Source of the DNA: AC-32 sp963763475
GTDB lineage: Bacteria > Actinomycetota > Thermoleophilia > Gaiellales > Gaiellaceae
DNA length: 64,000 nt
Assembly: GCA_963763475.1 (NCBI GenBank)
Contig: CAVXOR010000002.1
Location: 62,001 to 126,000, forward strand
Reading direction: 5' to 3'
Position 1 is the stretch's first letter. Each line of letters begins with the position of its first letter. This document shows positions 44,402 to 53,233 of the stretch, piece after piece. The notes below the pieces were generated by a model, which saw only the letters and a list, made by a program, of their open reading frames with translations, was not told where the DNA came from and searched no databases. The position numbers and the translations under genes are program-made.

Positions 44402-45254
44402 GCACCATCTCCGGGCCGAGCAGGGATTCCAGCTGGTAGAGCGAGTTGAAGGTCCCCTTCGCGAGCACCTCGCCGTCGGGCGCGATCACGACCGCGTAGG
44501 GGCTGCCGGGGACGGCGAGCGACTCCCAGGCCTCGGCGTCCTCGTGCTCGTCGAACAGCCGGAGCTCGACATCGGGGTCGCGAGCGAGCAACCGCAACGA
44601 CGGCTCCAGCGCCGCGCAGAGCGAGCAGCCGGCCGAGGTGAAGACCGCGACCGCCAGCTGCGCGCGTCCCTCGAAGCGCTCGATCAGCCCGACGCGCCCG
44701 CCGAGCTCCGGGCCTTCGTGGTCGAGCGAGAGCGCGGCCTGCGGGCCAACCGCGAGCCGTAGCTCGCCGACCTCGCGGGCCAACGCAAGCAACGCGACGG
44801 CCAGCGCCGCAACGCCGACGAGCGCGACCGCCAGGCCGGCGCCGAGCCAGCCCTCGGTCGAGAGCGAGGCATCGGGCAGGAACGGCAGCACGGCGAACGC
44901 GAGCGCAAGGCAGGCCGAGCGCGCTGCCGCGCCCCAGCCGATCCGCGAGCGGCTCCCGAAGCACCCGCACGGCCGGCCGGCACGCCCACGCGCGATCGCG
45001 GCGACGAGCAGCAGGGTGAAGAGGCCGAGCAGGACGGCAGCTGCCTCCGCAGCGCCCGGCAGCCCGGTGGCCACGGCGATCCCGAGCACCGCCTCGAGCG
45101 CGATCGTCCCCGCCCAGGCAGCCGCCGCGACTCGTCCATGGAGCCCGTAACTCGCGAGCGCGAGCCGTCCACGCCCGCCGGAGGCGAGCTTGGCCGCGGC
45201 GGAGCCGAGCAGAACCGCGGCGAGCGCGAAGCGGAGGAGACCCACGACCGTCAA
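44394..45254 (-). CDS. MauE-like membrane protein fused to a thioredoxin-like (MauD-type) domain
   Basis: Fusion of about 286 residues. The N-terminal MauE/DoxX-like part has four helices (LLRFALAAVLLGSAAAKL...) and the MauE motif GRPCGCFGSR; after a fifth helix an extracytoplasmic thioredoxin fold has a CxxC site in TSAGCSLCAALEPS and PGSPYAVVIAPDGEVLAKG. MauE and MauD fold the disulphide-rich light chain; here both are on one chain. Start uncertain: TTG 45254 lies 9 bases after TATCCT (plus 45264-45269), GTG 45245 is close. First gene of the operon. Confidence 0.85.
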   Translation of the reverse strand: MTVVGLLRFALAAVLLGSAAAKLASGGRGRLALASYGLHGRVAAAAWAGTIALEAVLGIAVATGLPGAAEAAAVLLGLFTLLLVAAIARGRAGRPCGCFGSRSRIGWGAAARSACLALAFAVLPFLPDASLSTEGWLGAGLAVALVGVAALAVALLALAREVGELRLAVGPQAALSLDHEGPELGGRVGLIERFEGRAQLAVAVFTSAGCSLCAALEPSLRLLARDPDVELRLFDEHEDAEAWESLAVPGSPYAVVIAPDGEVLAKGTFNSLYQLESLLGPEMVRA

Positions 45255-45340
45255 GCGGTCACGAGGATATCGGCAGCCCCGGTTTCGCTCCCAGGTGGTC
45301 GGGTAGCCGTCCTTCCGCAAACGAATCGAGGAGGGGACTG

Positions 45341-45841
45341 ATGGCAGAGCTGACCGCGCTCGAGAGCAAGATCGGCGAGGTGCTGGGTCTGGCGATGGCC
45401 GCCCAGGACGCGACCGCCAAGGTCGACAAGCTGGTCGAGGAGGAGGGCGAGCACAACGATCTGCGCGCCACGCTGCAGCGAATGGCCAAGGAGGCGAAGG
45501 AGACCGAGGAGCGGACGACCGAGCTCGCCTCCGACCTCGACGGCAAGAAGACCGCGATCCTCGAGAAGGCCCGTGAGACCAAGCAGGAAGCCGTCGAAAT
45601 GATGAAGACCTACCTCGGCGACGACGCGGACGCACTCGACGGGTTCGAGTTCCTGACGATGGCCGAGGCCGGCGAGGTCGGGCACTGGCAGGTCGTCGGG
45701 ACGATGAACGAGCGCGCGCAGGTGCCGGGGCTGCAGGAGCTCGTGCGGTGGGTCGAGCCGATCCAGCAGCGCCACTTCCAGCAGACGCTGGAAGGCTCGG
45801 TGGAGCTGGCCGCCGACGAGGATCCGAACGAGCCTGCCTGA
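45341..45841 (+). CDS. Helical ferritin-like / coiled-coil small protein
   Basis: Cytoplasmic protein of 166 residues, nearly all helical. It has the heptad-rich first half (LVEEEGEHNDLRATLQRMAK, ETEERTTELASDLDGKK) and a second half with EAGEVGHWQVVGTMNE and EPIQQRHFQQTL, residues that could bind metal in a four-helix bundle. ATG follows GAGGAGGGGACTG. Not firmly assigned; stress or DPS-like role is possible. Stands alone between divergent/convergent neighbours. Confidence 0.65.
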   Translation: MAELTALESKIGEVLGLAMAAQDATAKVDKLVEEEGEHNDLRATLQRMAKEAKETEERTTELASDLDGKKTAILEKARETKQEAVEMMKTYLGDDADALDGFEFLTMAEAGEVGHWQVVGTMNERAQVPGLQELVRWVEPIQQRHFQQTLEGSVELAADEDPNEPA

Positions 45842-45862
45842 GCTACAGCGCGCGCCGCCGCG

Positions 45863-47245
45863 CTAGCCGGCGCGGAGCGCATGCACGACGAACGCCTCGA
45901 CCGGCTCCCCCTTGCCCTTCAGCTCGAGCGGGGGGAGCCGCTCGAGCACGGCGCCAGCCGGGAGAGCGGCCGCTGTCTCGGCCCCGACGACCACCTGGCC
46001 GACCGGCGCGACCGACTCGAGCCGCGCGGCCAGGTTCACCGTGTCGCCGACGACGCCGTGCTTGCGGTGGCCGCTCGGGCCGCCGACGAGGCCGGCCAGC
46101 ACCTCGCCGCTGTTCACGCCGGCGCGGAAGCGAGGCCACTCGGGGTGCCCAGAGGCGATCTCGCTCGCGGCGGACTGGAACGCGAGTGCCGTGCGCACGG
46201 CACTCGCGGCGTGGTCGGGCTGGTCGCCGTGCTGGTTGAAGATCACCATCACCGCGTCGCCGACGATCTGGTGGACGACGCCGCCGTCCTGCTCGAGCAG
46301 CGGCACGAGCTTCCCGAAGTAGCCGTTCAGCATCGCCGCCACCTTCGCCGGGGTCGTCCGTTCCGAGAACGACGTGAAGCCCTGCAGGTCGGCGAAGAGG
46401 ATCGTCGCCTCACGGGTGTGGGCGAGCGTCTCGTCGAGGTAGAGCGGGCTGAACCGCTCCTCGTGCCACTCGCCGCGCGCGCTGACGGCGATCGTGACGA
46501 ACGCGATCAGCATCAGGAGGTGCCATTCCCACCACGAGGCGTGCCAGTTGCGAGCCCACGCGATCACGAGCATCGCCTCGGCCAGTAGCGCGAACGAGAG
46601 AGCGACGCCGAGCAGGAACGGCGCGCGGCGGCGCTGGTAGAGCCGGAAGTAGCCGGCCGCCGCGGTCGCGTAGAGCACGACCCCGATCACAGCCAGCGTG
46701 ATCTGCCAGCCGTCGAGTTGCTCCGCGTCGAGCTCGCTTGCGAGCGGCTTCAGCTCCGAGAGCGAGATCGCCGCCCAGACTGCGAGCAGCGCCGCCAGCG
46801 CCGCAATCAGCGCCCGGGCCCAGCGCAAGACAAGCTCGGCCGCCGCGGGCCGAAGAGGCAGCCCCGAAGCTGCCGCGAAGAGGCCGGCAACCGCGAGCCC
46901 GAACGGCGTCGCCAGCTCGAAGCCCCCGTTCTTGCCGAGCAGCACACCTGGGGTCGCGAGGGCGTGCAGGCCGAGGAAGCCGGCTGCCGAGATGAAGGCG
47001 AGCGAAACCAGGAAGAGGCGCGCGTCTCGCCGGCGCCGGGCGGCGGCCCCGACCGCGTAGCCGAGGCCTACGCTGACCGAGGCCGCGCCGAGCACGAGCC
47101 AGAAGTGCGCGGGATGGTTCTCCCACGCCTCGTCGATTCCCGGATGCAACAACAGGAGCGCGAGCAGCCCCGCGCCGAGCACGAGCGCGGCGACCGGCCA
47201 CGCGGCCGGAGTGCGTGCCGGCTGGGCCTCGGCCGTCTCGCTCAC
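45863..47245 (-). CDS. Membrane-bound class III adenylate/guanylate cyclase
   Basis: Protein of 460 residues: about eight membrane helices (1-255), then a cyclase domain (about 275-455). Metal Asp residues D286 (LFADLQGFTSF) and D330 (IVGDAVMVIF), transition-state N404 and R408 (GDTVNLAARL) are all present, so it should be active, making a second messenger from ATP or GTP in response to a membrane signal. The Lys that reads adenine in many cyclases is Gln (HQIVGD). GTG 47245 overlaps the preceding TGA (GTGA). Confidence 0.9.
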   Translation of the reverse strand: MSETAEAQPARTPAAWPVAALVLGAGLLALLLLHPGIDEAWENHPAHFWLVLGAASVSVGLGYAVGAAARRRRDARLFLVSLAFISAAGFLGLHALATPGVLLGKNGGFELATPFGLAVAGLFAAASGLPLRPAAAELVLRWARALIAALAALLAVWAAISLSELKPLASELDAEQLDGWQITLAVIGVVLYATAAAGYFRLYQRRRAPFLLGVALSFALLAEAMLVIAWARNWHASWWEWHLLMLIAFVTIAVSARGEWHEERFSPLYLDETLAHTREATILFADLQGFTSFSERTTPAKVAAMLNGYFGKLVPLLEQDGGVVHQIVGDAVMVIFNQHGDQPDHAASAVRTALAFQSAASEIASGHPEWPRFRAGVNSGEVLAGLVGGPSGHRKHGVVGDTVNLAARLESVAPVGQVVVGAETAAALPAGAVLERLPPLELKGKGEPVEAFVVHALRAG

Positions 47246-48414
47246 CGGTCGACTTGGCCGTGCGGCTCGCCGTACGCGGCGAGCAGGTCGAGGAACGGCA
47301 CGGCGTCGAAGGCCTCCGGGCCGAGGACACCACTGCCGTTCCACGCGCCGTCCGCGAGCAGCTCGAGCGCGACCACGGGGTTGAGCGCCGTCTGTAGGAC
47401 GACCGCCTGCGAGCCGTACTCGCGCATCGTCTGGTCGTTGTCGGAGACGTGGTAGAGGTAGGTCGATCGCGGCCCGCCGTCCTTGCCCCTGCCGGTGACG
47501 AGGGTGCCTGCGCAGGTCTTGCCGTGCATCCGCTCGCCGAGGGTCGCCGGGTCGGGTAGCGCAGCGGCGAGCACGTCACGCGGAGCGACCTCGACGCCGC
47601 CGACGCGAATCGGCTCCTTGGAGTCGAGCCCCAGCTTGTGCAGCGTCTCGAGCACGCCGATGAACTCCTCCCCGAGCCCGTACTTGAAGGTGACCCGGTT
47701 GCACTCGACCCAGCGCGGCACCAGCACGACCTCCTCGTGCTCGACGTTGACGCACTCGATCGGGCCGATCCCCTCGGGGAAGTCGAACACCTCCGGCTCG
47801 CTGAACGGCTCGGTCGTGTACCAGCCGCGCTCGCGCTCCCAGATCAACGGCGGGTTGAGGCACTCCTCGATCGTCGTCCAGATCGAGAAGGTCGGCGCGA
47901 ACTCGTAGCCCTCGACCGCCAGGTTGGCGCCGTCCCGAACGGCCACCTCGTCGATCTCGGCGAAGAGGTGGTCGGCCGCGTAGCGGGCGAAGACATCCGA
48001 GAGGCCGGGCTCGACGCCGATCCCGACCAGCGCCAACAGGCCCGCCTCGGCCCAGCGCTCGTGCTGGTCGAGCTGCTCCTGGCCGAGCAGCGTCTCCGGC
48101 CCCGAGAGCGACATCGCCATGTCCAGGTAGGTGCAGCGGCTCTCGAAGGCCGCCTCGAAGATCGGCAGCACGAAGCGCGGGTCGGTGGCGTTCAGAACGG
48201 CGTCGGCCTCTCGGGCGAGCTTCGCCACGCTCGCGGTGTCCGAGGCGTCGACCTGAGCCGCGGCGAACCGCTCGTCGCCGAGTCGGTCGACCAGGGCGTG
48301 CGGTCGCGTCGGGTCGAGGTCGGCGAACGTGATCCGCTCGAAGAACCCGCGCCGCTGCGCGACCGCGGCGACTGCCGCGCCGACGCCGCCGGTGCCGACG
48401 ACGAGGATCCTCAC
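47242..48414 (-). CDS. Saccharopine dehydrogenase-like NAD(P) oxidoreductase
   Basis: Protein of 390 residues with N-terminal Rossmann motif ILVVGTGGVGAAVAAVA, then LDPTRPHALVDRLG, ADAVLNATDPRFVLPIFEAAF, CTYLDMAMS and GIGVEPGLSDVFARYA, diagnostic of saccharopine dehydrogenase C-like enzymes. Could act in lysine or related amine/amino-acid metabolism. GTG 48414 overlaps the P1 peptidase stop, and the cyclase gene overlaps its own stop. The long upstream frame belongs partly to the P1 peptidase gene. Confidence 0.87.
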   Translation of the reverse strand: MRILVVGTGGVGAAVAAVAQRRGFFERITFADLDPTRPHALVDRLGDERFAAAQVDASDTASVAKLAREADAVLNATDPRFVLPIFEAAFESRCTYLDMAMSLSGPETLLGQEQLDQHERWAEAGLLALVGIGVEPGLSDVFARYAADHLFAEIDEVAVRDGANLAVEGYEFAPTFSIWTTIEECLNPPLIWERERGWYTTEPFSEPEVFDFPEGIGPIECVNVEHEEVVLVPRWVECNRVTFKYGLGEEFIGVLETLHKLGLDSKEPIRVGGVEVAPRDVLAAALPDPATLGERMHGKTCAGTLVTGRGKDGGPRSTYLYHVSDNDQTMREYGSQAVVLQTALNPVVALELLADGAWNGSGVLGPEAFDAVPFLDLLAAYGEPHGQVDR

Positions 48415-49434
48415 GTCAGCGCTCCGTGCTCGCGCAACAGCTCGAGCACCTCTTCGTGGGGCAGGCCGCGACGGAGGCGGCCCTCGCGCCCGGTCACGTC
48501 CGGCGCAGCCCAGAGCGCGTTCAGCACCGCCTCCTCTGTCGCCTCGACGGTCGCGGCGAAGAGCGGGTCGAGCGCGCGCCCCTCGAGCTCTCCGCGTCTG
48601 GTCGAGAAGGCCAGGAAGATCTCGCCGCTGCCGTGGTGGGCGACCGAGCCGATCCGCGCGAGGCCGAGGCCGGCGCGGCGCGCGACCCGCTCGAGCGAGG
48701 CGGACCCGACCGGCGCGTCGGTCGCGACGACTGCGATGCAGCTCCCGCCCGTCTTGGGCAGCTCGTCGCCGGCGAGCAGGCGGCCGACGGGGACTCCGGC
48801 GATCGTCAGCTGCCGCGCCGAGCCGAAGTTCGCCAGCACGAGCACGCCGACGAGGTGCTCGCCGACGCGTCGGCTCGCCGAGCCGATCCCGCCCTTCCAG
48901 CCGAGGCAGCTCATGCCTGTTCCCGCGCCGACCGCGCCCTCGGAGAAGGGCCAGCCGCTGGCGCTGTCGACGGCGTGCGCCACGTCGGCGGTCTTCGACG
49001 TGAACCGTGCGCGCGTCGCTGAGCCAACCGTCGTCGCACTCGCCCACGACGGGGATCACGAACTCCTCGACGCCGACGAGCGGGTCGTCGCGGACGGCGA
49101 CCTCGATCGCGCCGTCGTAGACGCGGCCGACGGCGTGCGTCGAAGTCAGGTAGACGGGCGTCTCGAGCACGCCCCACTCGCGGATCTCGTGGGAGCCGGT
49201 CAGCTCGCCGGCGCCGTTGAGCACGGCCACCCCGGCAGGGAGCGGCAGCGACGGCGGGACGACCGCGGTCACGCCGGTGCGGGCGACGGGCTCGTCGCGC
49301 CACACGGTCACGTGGCCGACGCGGATGCCCTTGACGTCGGCGATCGAGCTGCTCGGGCCGGGCTCGAGCTCGCCGATGCGGACGCCCAGCTCACGCGGTC
49401 GTGGGCCTCGGGGGTCGGGAGGGCCGTCGGGCAC
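48411..49434 (-). pseudogene. P1 family peptidase (DmpA/BapA-like), one frameshift
   Basis: Ntn-type aminopeptidase of the S58/DmpA family, about 340 residues when mended. The N-terminal part has SSIADVKGIRVGHVTVW and AVLNGAGELTGSHEIREWG; the C-terminal part has the self-cleavage/nucleophile region GAGTGMSCLGWKGGIGSASR and RIGSVAHHGSGEIFLAF. The two lie in different frames: one surplus base near 48995-48998, after DARTVHV, and removing it reads KTADVAHAVDSA. Length 1024 is 3n+1. GTG 49434 sits 6 bases after TACAGT, a leaderless start in a shared divergent promoter. Confidence 0.78.
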
Positions 49435-49456
49435 GGGAGGACTGTAGAGTCGTCGC
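49435..49456. promoter_or_regulatory. Ultra-compact divergent leaderless promoter pair
   Basis: Only 22 bases separate two divergent GTG starts. ACTGTAGAGT (49441-49450) holds two overlapping -10 boxes: TACAGT on the minus strand (6 bases before GTG 49434) and TAGAGT on the plus strand (6 bases before GTG 49457). Each -35 would lie inside the opposite coding region. Confidence 0.6.
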
Positions 49457-50662
49457 GTGGTCGGCGGCGAGGGGAGAGCCAGGCTCCGCCCTCGCTGGCT
49501 GAACCGCGGTGTCGCCGGGATCGGGCTCGCGAGCTTCTTCTCGGACGTCAGCCACGAGGTGCCGACCTCGCTCCTGCCCGCGCTGTTGACGACCACGCTG
49601 GGCGCGCCCGCCGCCGCGCTCGGGACGATCGAGGGCATCGCCGATGGGCTCTCCGGCGTGGCGAAGGTCGCCGGCGGGGCGCTCGCCGACGACCCGGCCC
49701 GCCGCCGCGCGACGGCGATGGGCGGCTACACCGCGACCTCGATCCTGAGCGCGCTGATCGGCCTCGCTACCTCGGTCTGGCAGGTGGCGGTGCTCCGGAC
49801 CGGTGCCTGGATCTCGCGCGGCTTGCGGACGCCTTCCCGCAACGCGCTGCTGACCGACGTGGTCGAGCCCGAGGCGTTCGGCCGTGCCTACGGGTTCGAG
49901 CGGGCGCTCGACAACGCGGGCGCAATCGCCGGGCCGCTGCTCGCGCTGCTGCTCGTCTCGCTCGTCGGGGTCCGGGACGCGATCCTGCTCTCGGTGATCC
50001 CGGGCCTGATGGCCGCTGCTGCCGTCTTCGTGGCGATCAAGTCCGCCCCCAGGCTCGAGCGGCATGAGCGGCCGCCGCTGCGGATCCGGATCCGGCCCGT
50101 CTTGCGCGGCCGCCTCGGTCGGTTGTTCGTCGCTGTGACGGCCTTCGAGCTGGGCAACGCGGCCGCGACGCTCCTGATCCTGCGCGCCACCGATCTGCTC
50201 GAGCCCGCGCACGGTCACGATTCGGCTGTCCAGCTCGCGGTCGTGCTGTACGCCGTCTACAACGCGGCCGCGATGGTGACGAGCGTGCCCGCGGGGCACG
50301 TGACCGACCGCCGCGGCGCGACCTCGGTGCTCGTCACCGGGGCGCTCGCACTGCTGGCCGCCTACCTGGGCTTCACGCTCTCCGGCTCGGGCTTCGCGCT
50401 GCTGGCCGTCTGCTTCGCGCTCGCCGGGATCGGCAAGGGCGGCGTCGAGACCGCTCAGAGCGCGGCCGTCGCCCTGCTCGCGCCGACCGACCTGCGCGGC
50501 TCGGCGTTCGGCGCGCTCGCTGGGATCCAGAGCTTCGGCAACCTCGCCGCCTCGGCGGTCGCCGGCGCGCTCTGGACGCTCGTCTCCCCGCGCGTGGCCT
50601 TCCTGTACCTGGCAGGCTGGGCGGCCGTGAGCGCGGTCGCCATGATCGCGGTGCGCCGGTGA
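49457..50662 (+). CDS. MFS transporter
   Basis: Major facilitator of 401 residues with about twelve helices. GIADGLSGVAKVAGGALADD, ISRGLRTPSRNALLTDV and SVPAGHVTDRRGATSVL place it near drug/proton antiporters of the DHA1 type. Opening segment FFSDVSHEVPTSLLPALL is typical of a subgroup often called NNP-like or drug efflux. GTG start is leaderless. The aminotransferase gene overlaps its stop (GTGA). Substrate unknown. Confidence 0.86.
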   Translation: MVGGEGRARLRPRWLNRGVAGIGLASFFSDVSHEVPTSLLPALLTTTLGAPAAALGTIEGIADGLSGVAKVAGGALADDPARRRATAMGGYTATSILSALIGLATSVWQVAVLRTGAWISRGLRTPSRNALLTDVVEPEAFGRAYGFERALDNAGAIAGPLLALLLVSLVGVRDAILLSVIPGLMAAAAVFVAIKSAPRLERHERPPLRIRIRPVLRGRLGRLFVAVTAFELGNAAATLLILRATDLLEPAHGHDSAVQLAVVLYAVYNAAAMVTSVPAGHVTDRRGATSVLVTGALALLAAYLGFTLSGSGFALLAVCFALAGIGKGGVETAQSAAVALLAPTDLRGSAFGALAGIQSFGNLAASAVAGALWTLVSPRVAFLYLAGWAAVSAVAMIAVRR

Positions 50663-52002
50663 GCGCGCAGGGCCTGCTGCAGCGGGAGCTCGAGCGCTTC
50701 GAGCGCGAGCACCCACGCTCTCGCGAGCTGGCGCTCGAGGCACGGGAGTCGCTGCTCAGCGGCGTGCCGATGCCATGGATGATCCGCTGGCCCGGCGGCT
50801 TCCCCGTCTTCGCCGCCGAGGCGCACGGGGCGCGCTTCACAGACGTGGACGGGCACGAGTACGTCGACTTCTGCCTCGGCGATACCGCCGCGATGACGGG
50901 CCACTCGCCGGAGCCCACGGTGCGCGCCGTCGCCGAGCAGGCGGCCAGGGGAATCACGCTGATGCTGCCCAGCGAGGACGCGATCTGGGTCGGCAGAGAG
51001 CTGACGCGCCGCTTCGGCCTCGCCCGCTGGCAGTTCGCCCTGACCGCGACCGACGCGAACCGCTTCGCCATCCGGCTCGCCCGCGAGCTGACCGACCGGC
51101 CGAAGATCCTCGTCTTCAACTGGTGCTACCACGGCTCGGTGGACGAGACGTTCGTCGGACTCGACGGCGACACGGTCGTCTCGCGCGAGGGAAACGTGGG
51201 GCCGCCGGTGCCGCTGGACGAGACCACGCGCGTGGTCGAGTGGAACGACCCCGAGGCGCTGGAGCGCGAGCTCGCCCACGGTGACGTCGCGTGCGTCCTC
51301 GCCGAGCCGGCCCTGACGAACATCGGCATCGTGTTGCCGGAGCCGGGTTTCCACGAGCGGCTGAGGGCTGCGACCCGGGAGAGCGGGACGCTATTGATCA
51401 TCGACGAGACCCACACGCTCTGCGCCGGCCCGGGCGGGTACACGAGAGCACACGGCCTCGAGCCCGACCTGCTCACGATCGGGAAGTCGATCGGAGCCGG
51501 AATTCCGGTAGCCGCCTACGGCTTCTCCGCCGAGCTCGCGGGGCGGCTGGAGGAGCTGCTGCCGGCAGACGAGCGGGCCGACACCGGCGGGATCGGAGGC
51601 ACGGTGGCGGCGAGCGTGCTTTCCCTAGCGGCCACGCGGGCGACGCTCGCCGAGGTGCTGACGGGCGACGCCTTCGAGCGGATGATCTCCCTGGGCGAGC
51701 GGTTCGAGGCGGGCGTCGCGACCACGATCGAGCGCCACGGCCTTCCGTGGCACGTGACGCGCCTCGGCTGCCGGGTCGAATACCTCTTCCGGCCGGAGCG
51801 CCCCGTCACCGGCAGCGACGCCGCGGCCGGCGGCGACCCGCTGCTCGATCGGCTGATCCACCTCTATGCACTCAACCGCGGAATCCTGCTGACGCCGTTC
51901 CACAACATGGCGCTGATGTCGCCCGACACGACCGAGGCGGACGTCGACCTGCACACGCAGGTCTTCGACGAGGCAGCACGTGAGCTGGCCGCCGGTCGGT
52001 AG
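50659..52002 (+). CDS. Class III PLP-dependent aminotransferase
   Basis: Enzyme of 447 residues of the omega-amino acid / glutamate-1-semialdehyde group. Seen: WPGGFPVFAAEAHGARFTDVDG, IIDETHTLCAGPGG (PLP-ring Asp) and the Schiff-base Lys in LLTIGKSIGAGIPVAAYG. The residues that bind the PLP phosphate are atypical: ATDANRFAIRLAR replaces the usual GSEA segment. Expected to move an amino group between an omega-amine and a keto acid. GTG overlaps the MFS stop, so importer/exporter and enzyme are coupled. Confidence 0.88.
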   Translation: MSAQGLLQRELERFEREHPRSRELALEARESLLSGVPMPWMIRWPGGFPVFAAEAHGARFTDVDGHEYVDFCLGDTAAMTGHSPEPTVRAVAEQAARGITLMLPSEDAIWVGRELTRRFGLARWQFALTATDANRFAIRLARELTDRPKILVFNWCYHGSVDETFVGLDGDTVVSREGNVGPPVPLDETTRVVEWNDPEALERELAHGDVACVLAEPALTNIGIVLPEPGFHERLRAATRESGTLLIIDETHTLCAGPGGYTRAHGLEPDLLTIGKSIGAGIPVAAYGFSAELAGRLEELLPADERADTGGIGGTVAASVLSLAATRATLAEVLTGDAFERMISLGERFEAGVATTIERHGLPWHVTRLGCRVEYLFRPERPVTGSDAAAGGDPLLDRLIHLYALNRGILLTPFHNMALMSPDTTEADVDLHTQVFDEAARELAAGR

Positions 52003-52035
52003 CGCCCGGCGGCGGAACGTGAAAGGGTCGGCCTC

Positions 52036-52863
52036 ATGTCGGCCCCGGCGGTGAACCCGAACAAGGCACTCTGGGAGAAGGGCGACTTCACGCGCATCGC
52101 CGCGAGCATGCGCGAGAGCGGCGAGGCGTTCGTGGCGACGCTGGGCATTACGCCCGGGCTCGAGGTGCTCGACCTTGGTTCCGGTGACGGAACCACTGCC
52201 GTGCCCGCCGCTCAACTCGGCGCGAACGTCCTCGGCGTCGATATCGCCGAAAACCTGGTGGCGGCAGGCAACGAGCGCGCGCGGGCCCTCGGTCTGACGA
52301 ATCTCCGGTTCCAGGAGGGCGATGCCTCCGACCTGAACGAGCTCGGCGACGACAGCTTCGACCTGGTCGTCAGCATGTTCGGCGCGATGTTCGCTCCCAG
52401 GCCCGCGGACGTGGCCAAGGAGATGGTTCGCGTGACCCCGCCCGGCGGCCGGATCGTGATGGGCAACTGGATTCCGGGCGACCCCACCCTGGTCGCGCAG
52501 ATCCTCAGGATCAGCTCTGCGTACTCTCCGCCGCCTCCCGACGGGTTCGTCAGCCCGATCACCTGGGGCGTCGAGGCCGACGTGATCGAGCGGTTCGGCG
52601 ACGCGGGCGTGCCCGAAGAGCAGCTCTCGTTCGAGCGAGCCACCTACGCGTTCAGTTTTCCCGGTCCGCCGTCGGAGTTGCTGGCCGAGTTCAAGGACTA
52701 CTACGGGCCGACCATGAACGCCTACGCGGCCGCCGCTGCCAACGGCCGCGAGGCCGAGCTGGACGCTGAGCTCCGCGCGCTCTTCGACGAGCAGAACACG
52801 AGCGGGGCAGAGGACTCGACGTCGATCCCGGCGACGTTCCTCCGAGTCACGGTCTCTCTCTGA
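52036..52863 (+). CDS. SAM-dependent class I methyltransferase
   Basis: Protein of 275 residues with motif I VLDLGSGDGTTAVPAA, motif II VLGVDIAE, FQEGDASDL, FDLVVSMFGAMFAPR and PGGRIVMGNWIPG (motif IV/V). Resembles UbiE/type-11 methyltransferases; the acceptor is not predictable. ATG follows AAAGGG. Alone between two functional units. Confidence 0.88.
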   Translation: MSAPAVNPNKALWEKGDFTRIAASMRESGEAFVATLGITPGLEVLDLGSGDGTTAVPAAQLGANVLGVDIAENLVAAGNERARALGLTNLRFQEGDASDLNELGDDSFDLVVSMFGAMFAPRPADVAKEMVRVTPPGGRIVMGNWIPGDPTLVAQILRISSAYSPPPPDGFVSPITWGVEADVIERFGDAGVPEEQLSFERATYAFSFPGPPSELLAEFKDYYGPTMNAYAAAAANGREAELDAELRALFDEQNTSGAEDSTSIPATFLRVTVSL

Positions 52864-52881
52864 GAAGCGTCGGCGGCTCGC

Positions 52882-52894
52882 TAATCTCGGCCGC
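52882..52894 (+). promoter_or_regulatory. Leaderless -10 box (TAATCT) for VOC gene
   Basis: TAATCT (52882-52887) precedes the GTG start at 52895 by 7 bases, with no ribosome-binding site. Confidence 0.5.
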
Positions 52895-53230
52895 GTGGAC
52901 GAGGAGGTCGTGCCGGTCCTGTACGTCGAGGAGGCGACTCGCGCCGTCGCCTGGTACCAGCGGCTCGGATTCCAGAAGGAGTGGGAGCACCAGTTCGAGC
53001 CGGGCTTTCCGTGGTTCGTCTCCGTCGCGCGGGGCAACGTCCGCCTGTACCTCTCGGAGCACAAGGGCGACGCGCGGCCGAACACGCTGATCCACCTCTA
53101 CGTCAACGACATCGACCGCGTCTCGGAAGAGTTCGGCGTCCCGGTGGACGAGGAAGGGCTCGCGGGCCGGGAGTGCGCCCTCGAGGACCTGGACGGCAAC
53201 CGGCTCCGGGTAGCGACGCGGCGCACCTGA
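52895..53230 (+). CDS. Glyoxalase/bleomycin-resistance (VOC) family protein
   Basis: Single VOC domain of 111 residues: VPVLYVEEATRAVAWYQRLGF, FVSVARGNVRLYLSEHKG, TLIHLYVNDIDRVSEEF, ending CALEDLDGNRLRVA. The bleomycin-resistance-type pattern (YQRLGFQKEWEHQFEPG) is clear; the metal ligands of true glyoxalases are only partly present. Leaderless GTG start. Probably binds a small hydrophobic or metal-chelating compound. Confidence 0.85.
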   Translation: MDEEVVPVLYVEEATRAVAWYQRLGFQKEWEHQFEPGFPWFVSVARGNVRLYLSEHKGDARPNTLIHLYVNDIDRVSEEFGVPVDEEGLAGRECALEDLDGNRLRVATRRT

Positions 53231-53233
53231 CGC

